The position numbers were made by a program, and so were the translations under genes. From Bacillota bacterium (GTDB taxonomy: Bacteria > Bacillota > Desulfotomaculia > Desulfotomaculales > VENG01): 64,000 nucleotides of DNA. This document shows positions 1 to 8,141 of this stretch, one piece after another (the first letter of the stretch is position 1; each line of letters opens with the position of its first letter). The notes beneath the pieces are model-generated. The model saw only the letters and a list, made by a program, of their open reading frames with translations. It did no database searches and was not told the origin of the DNA. The stretch covers positions 1 to 64,000 of the forward strand of contig VENG01000017.1 of NCBI GenBank assembly GCA_009711705.1. Reading direction: 5' to 3'.

Positions 1-206
1 TGTATTAAAGAGCTTATCCGGTATTAGCACCGGTTTCCCGGTGTTATCCCAGTCTTTTGGGCAGGTTATCCACGCGTTACTCACCCGTCCGCCACTAGGT
101 ATACTCATGTCCATCCCGAAGGATTTCGATGAGCAACCCCGTTCGACTTGCATGTGTTAAGCATGCCGCCAGCGTTCGTCCTGAGCCAGGATCAAACTCT
201 CCATAA
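1..206 (-). rRNA. rrs: 16S ribosomal RNA, 5' end (partial)
   Basis: Read on the minus strand, the segment ending near 206 carries the universal 5' 16S signature (AGAGTTTGATCCTGGCTCAG, complement at about 181-200), followed by the GACGAACGCTGGCGGC block and the V1/V2 region. Only the first ~200 nt lie in the window; the gene runs off the left edge. The mature 5' end is set by similarity and is uncertain by a few bases. Two promoter-like sites lie upstream at 351-379 and 431-459. Confidence 0.97.
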
Positions 207-350
207 AAGATTATATAAAGAGTTTAATCTCTTTCTCACTTATTACTTTTACTCGCGCTTGACGAGGTGTTTCTATTTAAAAAACCATTGTCACTGTTTA
301 GTTTTCAAAGACCGTTTTTTACCAGCGCTGTTTGGCGCCGACAAGAATTA

Positions 351-459
351 ATTATACTCGGTTTGTTGCTGTTTGGCAAGTGGTAATTGTTTCCCAGCTT
401 GCTTTTTTGTTAATGCCGGTTTTTGTGCCGGCAAGAAGTAATCTTACCAGGTCTGGGCC
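351..459 (-). promoter_or_regulatory. tandem rRNA promoters P1 and P2
   Basis: Two sigma-A-type promoters on the minus strand face the 16S gene. P1 (351-379) is TTGCCA-N17-TATAAT, and P2 (431-459) is TTGAAC-N17-TAAGAT. The DNA just upstream of each -35 repeats the motif CAAGTGGTAATT (about 377-388 and 457-468), so the two promoters look like an 80-bp duplication. The rest of 207-541 is the transcribed leader and spacer to the helicase gene; I see no gene in it. Confidence 0.6.
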
Positions 460-541
460 TTTTGTTCAAGTGGTAATTATTTGTGTGGAAAGCCACCGGT
501 ACATAAATCAAGTTCGGTGGCAGTTCCAGCAACCCTTTTAA

Positions 542-2578
542 TTATGAAGAGTTAGATTGGCCGGTTGCCCGCACAGGGTGTGCAACCTCAGAGGTAGAGC
601 GGGGCCGAATAGTCGAGAGGGCTTCAAAATTTTGGACAACTTTAGCTCCCGCCGGCAGAGCTCCCAACACAATCTGCTCCCATGGGGTACCCAACACCGG
701 TTCCAGGATAACTATAGCACCCCGATCGTCCCGTGTCCGAATAAGCCTGCCGCACCCTTGTTTTAATCTCAGGCCCATTTCAGGATAGTCAACCGCAGTC
801 ACTGGATCCAGCCCTTGCTCCTGCGCCTCACGCTTCCGTGCTTCCAGCAGCGGGTCCTGTGGTGGAAAAGGTAGCCGCCAGATCACCAGCAGGGACAGTG
901 CTTCACCAGGCACGTCAATTCCCTCCCAAAACCCGGAGCCAACAAGCACCGACGAGACTTCTTCCCGAAATCTTCGGACCAGGTATCCCCGGTCTGCACT
1001 ATCTTCCCAAAGAAATTTATAGGGCAGACGGTAGTCTTTAATTCCCGTACGAATTTTTTGCACATCAGATGGCGCATTGGTTAGCACCAGCGCCCGCCCT
1101 TTAGCCAATCGCAACAAATAAGCCAATTGTTTTAAAGCCTTTGCAAACCAGCTTTCTTGGTCACCGCTGGTTAGTGATTGAGGCAGATGGACTAAAACCT
1201 GCTCCTCATAATCAAAGGAACTGTCCACTGATGAGCTTGAAAACTCCTTCAAGCCCAGAGTACGTGCAAAGTAACTAAAATCTCCCCCGGTCCTCAAAGT
1301 TGCGGAAGAAAACACCATGGGAAATCCCTTGGCAAATAGGTGCTTATTTAACATTCCGGTGAGATCTCGTGGTACAACCCAGAAACACTGGTCAACCCGG
1401 TCGGCCCAGGCGATAACCTCCTTACCCCTATTCCGGCAAAACCGGTTCAGGGCTGTCGTCGCCCTTTCCACTACCGCCTCAGACGCTTGTAACCACGTGT
1501 GGGAAAGAGACTGAAGGTGCAGCTCTTGCTCACTTTGTAATTCGAAATATAAGGTGTCAAGAGCGCGCCGCAATGTATCTGCTGCTTTAAGCAGTTCATC
1601 ACTTACTATCACGGTCAGCCGGTCAGTTCGTTCATCCGCAGTCGCCGAATGATATAGAAGACTGAAAAAACGCGAGGTGGCTACATCCATTGCTAAAGCA
1701 ATAGAGATTAATGACGTTCTGGCACCCTGGACTTGCTCAATGGAGGAGACAATACTGTCAATTTCTTTCTTAACCACTTGCCGGCCCGCCCTTAGCGCTG
1801 CCGGAAGCGGCACTTTGTGTCCTTCATCAAAGATAACCGCCGAATAACCTGGCAAAAGGGGCAGTTTGCCATCAGCGACCCGAACATCTCGCGTCCATAG
1901 GTCATCAAAGAAGATGCCGTGGTCGCATACGATCAGGTCCAGGGCCGGTCGGTAATATTCCCTCGCTTTCACCAGCTTACAGAACCCCCGCACCGAACAT
2001 GTGTCGCAGGGCATGGCCTCATCCCAGGCTACCTGTGTCCACACCCGGTCCGGCACGCTGGGCATCTCGGAGCGCTCACCCCGGTCAGTCTCGCCTGCCC
2101 AGTCCAGTAAATTGGTTAGCGCTGGATCTGGCTGCTCACAAGTCGAGTTATGAAATCGGTTTACCTTTACGTCACAAATATACTGGCGTAGATCCTTGGC
2201 CATGCGGGCGTCGATGTCCAGACCCAGCAGGCGCGACAGCTTTTCAATATCTCCTTGGGGCCCGGCCAGCTGTTCCTGAAGTGCTGTAGAAGCGCAGGCG
2301 ATTAAGGCAGGCTTTCCCTTAAAACGGGCATAAGCAACGGCAGTAAGTAAATAAGCAAAAGTTTTACCGGTACCCAGTCCTGCCTCAGCGAAATGCACTT
2401 TTCCCTTGCCCACGGCCTCGGCAAGCTGAAACGCCGTATAGATTTGTTCCTCACGTATTTCATAGCCATGCTCCGGCAAAACATCATAGAACACCTGCCC
2501 GACCCATTCGGTGAGTTTTGCCGGAAAATCATGTTTGCTGCGGTATGCAAAGGGTACTTGTGACCCTAGAGCGCACAT
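542..2578 (-). CDS. DinG/XPD-family ATP-dependent DNA helicase
   Basis: Superfamily 2 helicase of the DinG/YoaA/XPD type, 678 aa, expected to unwind 5'-tailed or forked DNA and R-loops. Walker A (GLGTGKT) is near residues 67-73 and the DEGH box near 251-254. Four cysteines between them (about 135, 191, 194, 200; the last three as CDTC-x5-C) fit the Fe-S cluster that defines the XPD/DinG group. The C-terminal helicase half carries GSGFWEGIDVPG and QGCGRLIR, motif V and VI-like blocks. The start follows GGGGAA and yields a normal N-terminus. It stands alone between the rRNA leader and a candidate sRNA. The exact subfamily (DinG versus YoaA) is not settled. Confidence 0.9.
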   Translation of the reverse strand: MCALGSQVPFAYRSKHDFPAKLTEWVGQVFYDVLPEHGYEIREEQIYTAFQLAEAVGKGKVHFAEAGLGTGKTFAYLLTAVAYARFKGKPALIACASTALQEQLAGPQGDIEKLSRLLGLDIDARMAKDLRQYICDVKVNRFHNSTCEQPDPALTNLLDWAGETDRGERSEMPSVPDRVWTQVAWDEAMPCDTCSVRGFCKLVKAREYYRPALDLIVCDHGIFFDDLWTRDVRVADGKLPLLPGYSAVIFDEGHKVPLPAALRAGRQVVKKEIDSIVSSIEQVQGARTSLISIALAMDVATSRFFSLLYHSATADERTDRLTVIVSDELLKAADTLRRALDTLYFELQSEQELHLQSLSHTWLQASEAVVERATTALNRFCRNRGKEVIAWADRVDQCFWVVPRDLTGMLNKHLFAKGFPMVFSSATLRTGGDFSYFARTLGLKEFSSSSVDSSFDYEEQVLVHLPQSLTSGDQESWFAKALKQLAYLLRLAKGRALVLTNAPSDVQKIRTGIKDYRLPYKFLWEDSADRGYLVRRFREEVSSVLVGSGFWEGIDVPGEALSLLVIWRLPFPPQDPLLEARKREAQEQGLDPVTAVDYPEMGLRLKQGCGRLIRTRDDRGAIVILEPVLGTPWEQIVLGALPAGAKVVQNFEALSTIRPRSTSEVAHPVRATGQSNSS

Positions 2579-2646
2579 ACTGATTCCCCGCTTTCTAAAA
2601 ATTTAAGGCCGGCCATTGAATTGCTTTTCAAATTAAATAGCTACCC

Positions 2647-2675
2647 TTGACATTACCATAAGCATGTGGTATAAT
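2647..2675 (+). promoter_or_regulatory. perfect-consensus sigma-A promoter
   Basis: TTGACA at 2647-2652 and TATAAT at 2670-2675 with exactly 17 bp between them. No open reading frame of any size follows before a strong terminator at 2756-2800, so the promoter appears to drive a short untranslated transcript. Confidence 0.75.
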
Positions 2676-2681
2676 TATTTA

Positions 2682-2800
2682 AAGTATGTATAAAATTAAA
2701 TAACATAGTCGTACTGCTCATTATACATAAATCCACAAGAAAAGTAAAGCTTAATAAAACCCTCGGCATCTCTTCCAGGTGCCGAGGGTTTTATTTTTTT
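2682..2800 (+). ncRNA. candidate ~118-nt small RNA
   Basis: A transcript from the consensus promoter (start about 2682) would end at the rho-independent terminator at 2756-2800. Inside, TATGTATAA and TTATACATA (about 2694-2702 and 2721-2729) can pair as a 9-bp stem; the only ORF there is a 5-codon one. I do not recognise a known RNA family. It is a prediction from promoter, stem and terminator only. Confidence 0.5.
2756..2800 (+). terminator. rho-independent terminator
   Basis: Perfect 13-bp stem AAAACCCTCGGCA / TGCCGAGGGTTTT with an 11-nt loop and a T-rich tail (ATTTTTTT). It closes the candidate sRNA. The A-run on the 5' side could let it act on the opposite strand too. Confidence 0.85.
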
Positions 2801-2820
2801 CAACAGGCGGTGTATCAGAA

Positions 2821-2855
2821 AAAATACCGGACTCTATATAAAGTCCGGTATTTTT
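2821..2855 (-). terminator. bidirectional terminator after the CAP-domain gene
   Basis: AAATACCGGACT / AGTCCGGTATTT stem with T-runs on both strands, 19 bp beyond the stop codon of the minus-strand CAP-domain gene. Confidence 0.8.
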
Positions 2856-2873
2856 AAACTTATATTATTTTGA

Positions 2874-3644
2874 TTAACCAATGAATAACTGAACAAACAT
2901 CTTTCCATAAGGGCCGCCATCTACAACACCGATACCCACTTCCTTAAAGTTAGAATTTAAAATGTTGGCCCTATGCCCTTCGGAGTTCATTAAGGAATTG
3001 TGAGCAACTTCTACGCTATAAGCTCCGGCCAAGTTTTCACCAGCGTACCAATATCTAATGCCAGCGGACTTTATCATATCGAATGGCGATCCGTAAGTAG
3101 GTGAAGTGTGGCTAAAGTACCCAAGATTGATCATATCTTGTGCTTTAAGGCGTGCCAAACGGACTAATTCTAAATTAGCTTTTAACGCGGGCAACCCCAC
3201 CCTAGCACGTTCTTGATTAACAAGTTCAAGCATTTTTTGTTCATCCACATTCATACTGACGGAACCCGTATTACTTTCGCCAGGATCCGGCTGTGGCTCA
3301 GGTTGCGGTTGAGGTTCTGGTTGAGGTTCTGGTTGAGGTTCGGGTTCCGGTTCTGGAACTGGTTGTGGCTCAGGAACCGGAGTAGAACCGGGCTTATATT
3401 CGGTAGCAGTTCCGTCTGCAAACTTAATGATAACTTTATCGGCATTGAGATTATAATCGTCAATGATTTTATCTATAAAACTATATAACAGGTCCTGATC
3501 AATATCACCTGGATCAACAGATACACTTAAGGTAATGGTAGTGGCGGCTGAGGCCGGTGCTGGAGAAACCACCATGGTGAACATTCCTATTAATAAAAAT
3601 AACACAGCCAGCGAGGGGATAATATGTCTTAGTTTTCTTTTCAT
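2874..3644 (-). CDS. secreted CAP/SCP-domain protein (YkwD-like)
   Basis: 256 aa. A signal peptide (residues ~1-33, ending ASA-ATT) is followed by a short alpha/beta stretch (~35-88), a Pro/Glu/Gln linker of repeated PEPQ units (~90-122), and a CAP domain (~133-256). The CAP signature is visible as HTSPTYGSPFDMIK, then GENLAGAY, then NSEGHRANILN, including the two histidines and the glutamate expected of the CAP cavity. Such proteins are exported and attached to or shed from the wall; their biochemical role in bacteria (spore or cell-wall linked) is unsettled. A good SD (AGGAGG) precedes the ATG. The upstream ~120 bp is leader, with a hairpin at 3786-3820. Confidence 0.88.
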   Translation of the reverse strand: MKRKLRHIIPSLAVLFLLIGMFTMVVSPAPASAATTITLSVSVDPGDIDQDLLYSFIDKIIDDYNLNADKVIIKFADGTATEYKPGSTPVPEPQPVPEPEPEPQPEPQPEPQPQPEPQPDPGESNTGSVSMNVDEQKMLELVNQERARVGLPALKANLELVRLARLKAQDMINLGYFSHTSPTYGSPFDMIKSAGIRYWYAGENLAGAYSVEVAHNSLMNSEGHRANILNSNFKEVGIGVVDGGPYGKMFVQLFIG

Positions 3645-3785
3645 GTCATTTCCTCCTTATGTCTTATCGGTACTGGTGGTGTTGGGACTCACCTCCTTTA
3701 CTGTTAGATGTTCGTACCCCTGTCTTTTTTTAGGGGGGTATATTGAAAACGTTATAGCTTGTAAAAACTGGCATTTAAATACATA

Positions 3786-3820
3786 GAAAAACCCGGATGC
3801 TTGTTTGCACCGCATCCCGG
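3786..3820 (-). terminator. terminator-like hairpin upstream of the CAP gene
   Basis: On the minus strand CCGGGATGC and GCATCCGGG pair (one mismatch) around an 11-nt loop, followed by TTTTTCT. It lies ~140 bp upstream of the CAP-protein start, so it is either an attenuator in that leader or a terminator of an unknown upstream transcript. I could not match the DNA before it to a riboswitch. Confidence 0.45.
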
Positions 3821-3925
3821 CAAGAGTACCGGTTTTGTTAAACATTGTTTAAATATAGGCCATCTTTTTGTAAAAGGTTGCTGTTACTATTTCGATAGGG
3901 GTGATATTTTTTGGAGGATCTTTTC

Positions 3926-4057
3926 TTGTGGGCGATTCTGTTATTGTGTCCCTTGATGCATTTGTTTATGATGCGCAAACACGGAAACCATTCCCATGAC
4001 CATAAACACAAGAATACTGTTAAATCAACTACTAACACCGAAAAAAAAATCCATTGA
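3926..4057 (+). CDS. DUF2933-type small membrane protein (43 aa)
   Basis: Short gene in a gap between the CAP and SLH genes. It starts at TTG 3926 after GGAGG with 8-nt spacing and ends at TGA 4055-4057. The product has a hydrophobic helix WAILLLCPLMHLFMMR followed by a His-rich tail HGNHSHDHKHK. The CPLMHLFM core followed by His residues is what I know of the DUF2933 family, small single-pass proteins often found with metal-handling genes. Metal binding by the His tail is inference. The terminator at 4083-4113 follows directly. Confidence 0.7.
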   Translation: MWAILLLCPLMHLFMMRKHGNHSHDHKHKNTVKSTTNTEKKIH

Positions 4058-4082
4058 ATAAGAAGTTATGTCCTCAAAACAT

Positions 4083-4113
4083 AAAAGGAACCGGAAAAAA
4101 CCGGTTCCTTTTT
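4083..4113. terminator. bidirectional terminator
   Basis: AAAAGGAACCGG / CCGGTTCCTTTTT stem with a six-A loop. It lies between the convergent DUF2933-type gene and the SLH-protein gene and can serve both. Confidence 0.85.
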
Positions 4114-4118
4114 ACATG

Positions 4119-7100
4119 CTACTGTAATCCAATTGTGTCCATCATACGCTTAATTACTACCGCGCCTTGGGCCCTAGTGGCATTGCTGTCCGGACTAAAG
4201 TTGCCACCGGACATACCTTTCATTATTCCGGCCTGTACCGCAACTTTTACGGAGTCTTCAGCCCATTCATCTATAGCGCTACTATCAGAAAATGCGTCAA
4301 TTGGATTATTCGGCGTTTCCTCACTCGATGTGGCGTCAAATCCCATCATGTCAAGTGCACGCGTGATTATTACAGCCATTTCCTGCCTTGAAATTTTAGC
4401 ATTAGGCTTGAACTGATTTTCCGGATAACCACTAACCAGATCTGCATCCACCGTGCTTGCTACCACTCCTGCATACCAGTCATCAGAAGAAACATCTTTA
4501 AAACCGGCGTTTGTTGTCTTTTCTTCCATGCCCAGAGCACGCATCAAAAATGCGGCAAATTCGGCTCTTGTCACCTTACCCGATGGTATGAATTTGCCAT
4601 CACCCATGCCCTTCACCATTAAGCCGGCGGCCATGAATTTGATGTCATTTTCAGCCCAGTGTCCGGCGATATCTCTAAAGTCTGCCTCGTTTGCTATTAT
4701 TGTGTAAGTGCTGTTGGTTCTACTTGAGAGCACAGCCCGGATTCCACCGTTTTCAGGGACAAAACGAGTGGGAATATGATTGAGTTTTCCGTCACGCATT
4801 ACCATCCCAAAAACCCCATCAATGTCTTTGATATCTGGCAATACCATACTTCTATTGACATAACTGCCAAAAGAGTTTACTTCCACTGTCTCATCACCGG
4901 CTGTAACCTCAATACGGAATTCCACGGGCTGTATTAACATTCTTCCGTTAGTTTGCGCGGCAACGGCATTGCCTATTTCTTTGGTCCGGAGCTCACCTAT
5001 TCTTTCTAAAACAACAGTAACTTCCACCTGGCCGATATCCACGCCCAGCCGTGCAGCTACTTTTTTCACCTGCACCAGCAGCTCCTGTGCCGGAACAGTG
5101 TAGTTAGCAACAGGCGTTCTGATTTCGATCTGTACCCCTCCGGCAGCCAGATTGTCAATAACGCCGCTGGGGATCTTTGTTCTAACCGTGTCCGCCGCCT
5201 CGGTAACTTCTATGACAACCAATTCGATACCCTCAATGTTTTTAATGTAATCAACTTCAGACTGTTCATCTAACCGCACCGTAACCACAGTACGGCCGTC
5301 TGCATCAACTTCAATGTTCGTTTCGGTGTTATCGGAGAGATTAATACTACCATCATTCTTCTCCGTACCGGTTGCATCCCCGTCTTGGCTGCCACCGTTC
5401 CCACTATTATTATTATCGCTGCTATTATTACTGTTATTATTGTTATTACTGTCGCTGTCATTATTATTATCGTTGCCGTTACTATTGTCGTTGTCGCTAC
5501 TGTCGTTGTTATCGCTGTTTTCTGACGGGTTAACCTGTACTTCGAATTCATCAGCCACAGTACTGTCGTTTCCATCGCCTGCGGTTACAGTTACGGTTGA
5601 TTCGCCTGGAGAAACGGGCACGAGAGTAAGGGCGTTTTCACTGGCCGTTACTGATACCTTATCAGGGGTACTGTTTTCAATTGTATAGTTAAGCTTATCC
5701 CCGTCAGCATCATTGAAAACGGCCCCCAGGTCTAGCTCAATTTCTTCGCCCATCTGAAATTCCTGATCAGGAATTTCATTTTCTACCGTTGGTGCATAAT
5801 TTGCTTCGTAACGGGCAAAGTACTCTTCTCCGGAATGATTGGCAACAAAATTAAGTATTCCTTCGTCACTGTCATAACTCGTATTTTCTGTATCTACAAC
5901 ATCTTCTAATTCCTCGTTATTTTCATCATATACCCTGACATTAGGAACAGACAGGTGTGTCAAATCGTACATGGTTACCGTGGAATCTTTTTGGGCCAAC
6001 TGAGCAAGAACATCATTTTCTGTATCAAATATAATGGAGCCTTTTTTAATGTTTATAGTTATTTCATCGAGCTGTTTATAGGCTTCAAGATAGGAAAGGA
6101 TGTCCACCTCACCCGCAAATTCAATCTTACCGTATTCGTTACTGAAATAAAAGTCGCTTATACTGGTCAAATCATCCTCACCGGACAAATCTTTTGTTTC
6201 ATACCCTGCATCCACCAGTGTGTCCGGCACATTTACATTGACGTAGGAATCATTCCCGTCATCAACCTCACCATCCGCTCCGTCGCCGTCACTTATTGGA
6301 AACGGGTCACTGGGCTGGTCCGGGTGCATTTCATTATTCAATTGGACCCATAACGGGTGCATGCTGTTATTATTATCGTTCATTATTGGCGTGGAAAACA
6401 TGTAGGTCCCTGCACTGGTTTCCTCACCGTAAAGCACACCGTCGTAAACTGCTCCGGAAACTATAAGTTCATCGTCTGCATCGAGATAACCGAATTCTAA
6501 CCCATACCTACTCCCCTGTGCTAGGTTAGATAGTTCAAAGGATAGTGTATCACTGTCAGAATCAGAACCCCGGTAATAATATACATTATCGGTATCTACA
6601 GCACCGGTCTCGGAATCAGAGGTAAAGGTTACTGCCGGGGTCTCAACATGCAAGTCTATTGTTTTATTGTCCTGATTACTTGATGAATCTTCGGCAGTAA
6701 CTGTCATTTTGTGTTCTCCGGGCAACACGATGGTATGTTCTACGGGACTATAAACATATTCTTGCACTGATTCTATATCGCCTATTCTGCATGTAATAGT
6801 GATTTTCACAATATCTCCGTCAACGGAAACCACTAGAACAGTGCCGGCTTCAATGCTCATAATATCAGTTTCAGATAGGGGCTCGCCGTCAAGGGTTGTT
6901 ACAGTTATTTCCGGAAGAGGTTGATTAACTTTATCCTCATAAGTATCTCCGGAAACGGAATCCTCTTCCTGGTATACTGCATCCGGTACTGTGTTATAAA
7001 CACTTTCTACTACAGTATTCAATTCTCCAGTTGATTGACCGGTCTCCGCGGCTAAAACAATCTGTGGCATAAACAGGCTCAAGGCAAGAAAAACGGCCAA

Positions 7101-7127
7101 AATGGTACGAATTTTTCTAGATCTCAA
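4119..7127 (-). CDS. S-layer homology (SLH) domain surface protein
   Basis: 1002 aa exported protein. A signal peptide (~1-27, ends VLAAE) leads into a long N-terminal region with Ig/cadherin-like pieces: an NHTIVLPGEHKMTV-like segment near 140, and a cadherin-type stretch with DADGDKLNYTIENS near 485. A low-complexity Asn/Asp/Ser linker (~545-590) and a beta-rich domain follow. Three SLH repeats close the protein (~815-1000): FRDIAGHWAENDI, FKDVSSDDWYAGV and FSDSSAIDEWAED. SLH repeats bind pyruvylated secondary wall polymer, so the protein is anchored on the cell surface; its ligand is unknown. The TTG start at 7127 is chosen because GAGAGGTGAGAAG precedes it and the signal peptide begins there. 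Confidence 0.92.
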   Translation of the reverse strand: MRSRKIRTILAVFLALSLFMPQIVLAAETGQSTGELNTVVESVYNTVPDAVYQEEDSVSGDTYEDKVNQPLPEITVTTLDGEPLSETDIMSIEAGTVLVVSVDGDIVKITITCRIGDIESVQEYVYSPVEHTIVLPGEHKMTVTAEDSSSNQDNKTIDLHVETPAVTFTSDSETGAVDTDNVYYYRGSDSDSDTLSFELSNLAQGSRYGLEFGYLDADDELIVSGAVYDGVLYGEETSAGTYMFSTPIMNDNNNSMHPLWVQLNNEMHPDQPSDPFPISDGDGADGEVDDGNDSYVNVNVPDTLVDAGYETKDLSGEDDLTSISDFYFSNEYGKIEFAGEVDILSYLEAYKQLDEITINIKKGSIIFDTENDVLAQLAQKDSTVTMYDLTHLSVPNVRVYDENNEELEDVVDTENTSYDSDEGILNFVANHSGEEYFARYEANYAPTVENEIPDQEFQMGEEIELDLGAVFNDADGDKLNYTIENSTPDKVSVTASENALTLVPVSPGESTVTVTAGDGNDSTVADEFEVQVNPSENSDNNDSSDNDNSNGNDNNNDSDSNNNNNSNNSSDNNNSGNGGSQDGDATGTEKNDGSINLSDNTETNIEVDADGRTVVTVRLDEQSEVDYIKNIEGIELVVIEVTEAADTVRTKIPSGVIDNLAAGGVQIEIRTPVANYTVPAQELLVQVKKVAARLGVDIGQVEVTVVLERIGELRTKEIGNAVAAQTNGRMLIQPVEFRIEVTAGDETVEVNSFGSYVNRSMVLPDIKDIDGVFGMVMRDGKLNHIPTRFVPENGGIRAVLSSRTNSTYTIIANEADFRDIAGHWAENDIKFMAAGLMVKGMGDGKFIPSGKVTRAEFAAFLMRALGMEEKTTNAGFKDVSSDDWYAGVVASTVDADLVSGYPENQFKPNAKISRQEMAVIITRALDMMGFDATSSEETPNNPIDAFSDSSAIDEWAEDSVKVAVQAGIMKGMSGGNFSPDSNATRAQGAVVIKRMMDTIGLQ

Positions 7128-7417
7128 CTTCTCACCTCTCTATTTCATTTTGCAAATTCAGGTTTATAAATTTTAATTCCACCCCCCCAAAAAATATTGC
7201 AGAGCTAAATTATGACAATTATTTTTCTGCTAAGATTAGACTACAAAACCAAATTTACAAACTTTATACGAAAGCAGCACAAATATTTAACTTTTTACCA
7301 TGATTTCACTCGCAAGCAAAAGGGAGATACACAATTAATGTCGAAATTTAATACATCATGCAAATACAGTTATTTTTTTGGATAAAGGGGTGGGTGATGG
7401 AAGCTCTTGCCAGGGGA
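7128..7417. other. gap without a recognisable gene
   Basis: AT-rich DNA upstream of the SLH gene. It should carry that gene's promoter, but I found no clear -35/-10 pair and no credible ORF. The remainder of the gap up to 7565 is repeat copy A. Confidence 0.5.
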
Positions 7418-7532
7418 GTGAACTCGTTCAGCTAAAGCTGAACATCGGGGCTTCAGGTGGGGATTCAACCCCACCTTGAAGAAAAAAAGTGCAAACTCCC
7501 ACTTATAAAAGTGGGAGTCTTAGAAATCAGAT
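7418..7532 (-). repeat. 115-bp interspersed repeat, copy A
   Basis: On the plus strand it contains three hairpins in order: GTTCAGCT/AGCTGAAC, CTTCAGGTGGGG/CCCCACCTTGAAG and ACTCCCACTT/AAGTGGGAGT, ending TCTTAGAAATCAGAT. Near-identical copies lie at 8001-8108 and 42553-42705. Read on the minus strand it ends in GAGTTCAC after a hairpin, a form I associate with IS200/IS605-type right ends. A non-autonomous element of that kind is therefore the best guess. Confidence 0.7.
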
Positions 7533-7565
7533 TAATAATTAGCTAATATTGAGGAGGTTAATACC

Positions 7566-7991
7566 GTGAAAAAACTAAGTTTAATTTTGGTCTTTATGTT
7601 TATTACCTTTGTTGCTTCCGGGTGTAGTCAGTCAAACCAAATGGGCAATACTATGATGGACCAACAACAAATGAATCAGTACTTTCAAAACAACTTTATG
7701 GAAATGAGTAGTTACATGAGTTCCCCTGAATATTTGGATGAAATGACTGCCATTATGAGCTCGGAGGATATGCAATCTACATTCATTGATATGATGCATT
7801 CCCAAGAGATGCGTGAAACAATGGTGAGCATTATGGCCTCCGACGAAGTCAGAAATGATATGGTAGTAATCATGTCCGACCCTGCTTTGCAACAGTCCAT
7901 GATTGACATTATGGCCAACCCGGAAATGCTTGAAACAATGCAAAAAGCTTTTAAAGATCCTCGTATACAGGCTATTTATAATGGTAATTAG
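7566..7991 (+). CDS. Met-rich repeat lipoprotein, unknown function
   Basis: 141 aa lipoprotein: a lipobox ASGC at about residue 20 follows a hydrophobic signal peptide, and a strong SD (GAGGAGG-type) precedes the GTG/ATG region. The mature part is rich in Met and Gln and made of degenerate ~17-residue units, each holding an IM-[S/A]-[S/D/N]-[E/P] core (IMSSEDMQ, IMASDEVR, IMSDPALQ, IMANPEML), ending in KDPRIQAIYNGN. The NPEM/DPRIQ pattern recalls STI1-like helical repeats, but I would not assign the family. No neighbour explains it: the gene sits between repeat copies A and B in the same orientation. Confidence 0.8.
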   Translation: MKKLSLILVFMFITFVASGCSQSNQMGNTMMDQQQMNQYFQNNFMEMSSYMSSPEYLDEMTAIMSSEDMQSTFIDMMHSQEMRETMVSIMASDEVRNDMVVIMSDPALQQSMIDIMANPEMLETMQKAFKDPRIQAIYNGN

Positions 7992-8000
7992 ACTCTCAGA

Positions 8001-8108
8001 GTGAACACGTTCAGCTAAGGCTGAACATCAGGGCTTCAGGTGGGGATTCAACCCCACCTGAAGCAAAAAAGTGCAAACTCCCACTTATAAGAAGTGGGAG
8101 TCTTAGAA
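8001..8108 (-). repeat. 115-bp interspersed repeat, copy B
   Basis: Begins 10 bp after the stop of the Met-rich lipoprotein gene. Same three hairpins and same order as copy A, with small differences (GTGAACACG start, GAAGC-run spacer, last bases lost after TCTTAGAA). Because copies A and B are direct repeats, they frame the lipoprotein gene as a ~690-bp unit. Confidence 0.7.
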
Positions 8109-8141
8109 AAGGGACTGGCACCCTTGAGTATGTTTTTTCAT

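Noticed and set aside
3290..3375. Repeats in the CAP-protein gene taken as a CRISPR or tandem repeat array
   Set aside because: They are PEPQ codons of an in-frame protein linker, not spaced repeats. No CRISPR array was seen in the window.
5395..5520. Trinucleotide-like run in the SLH gene as a satellite
   Set aside because: It encodes an Asn/Asp/Ser linker in frame within an otherwise normal SLH protein.
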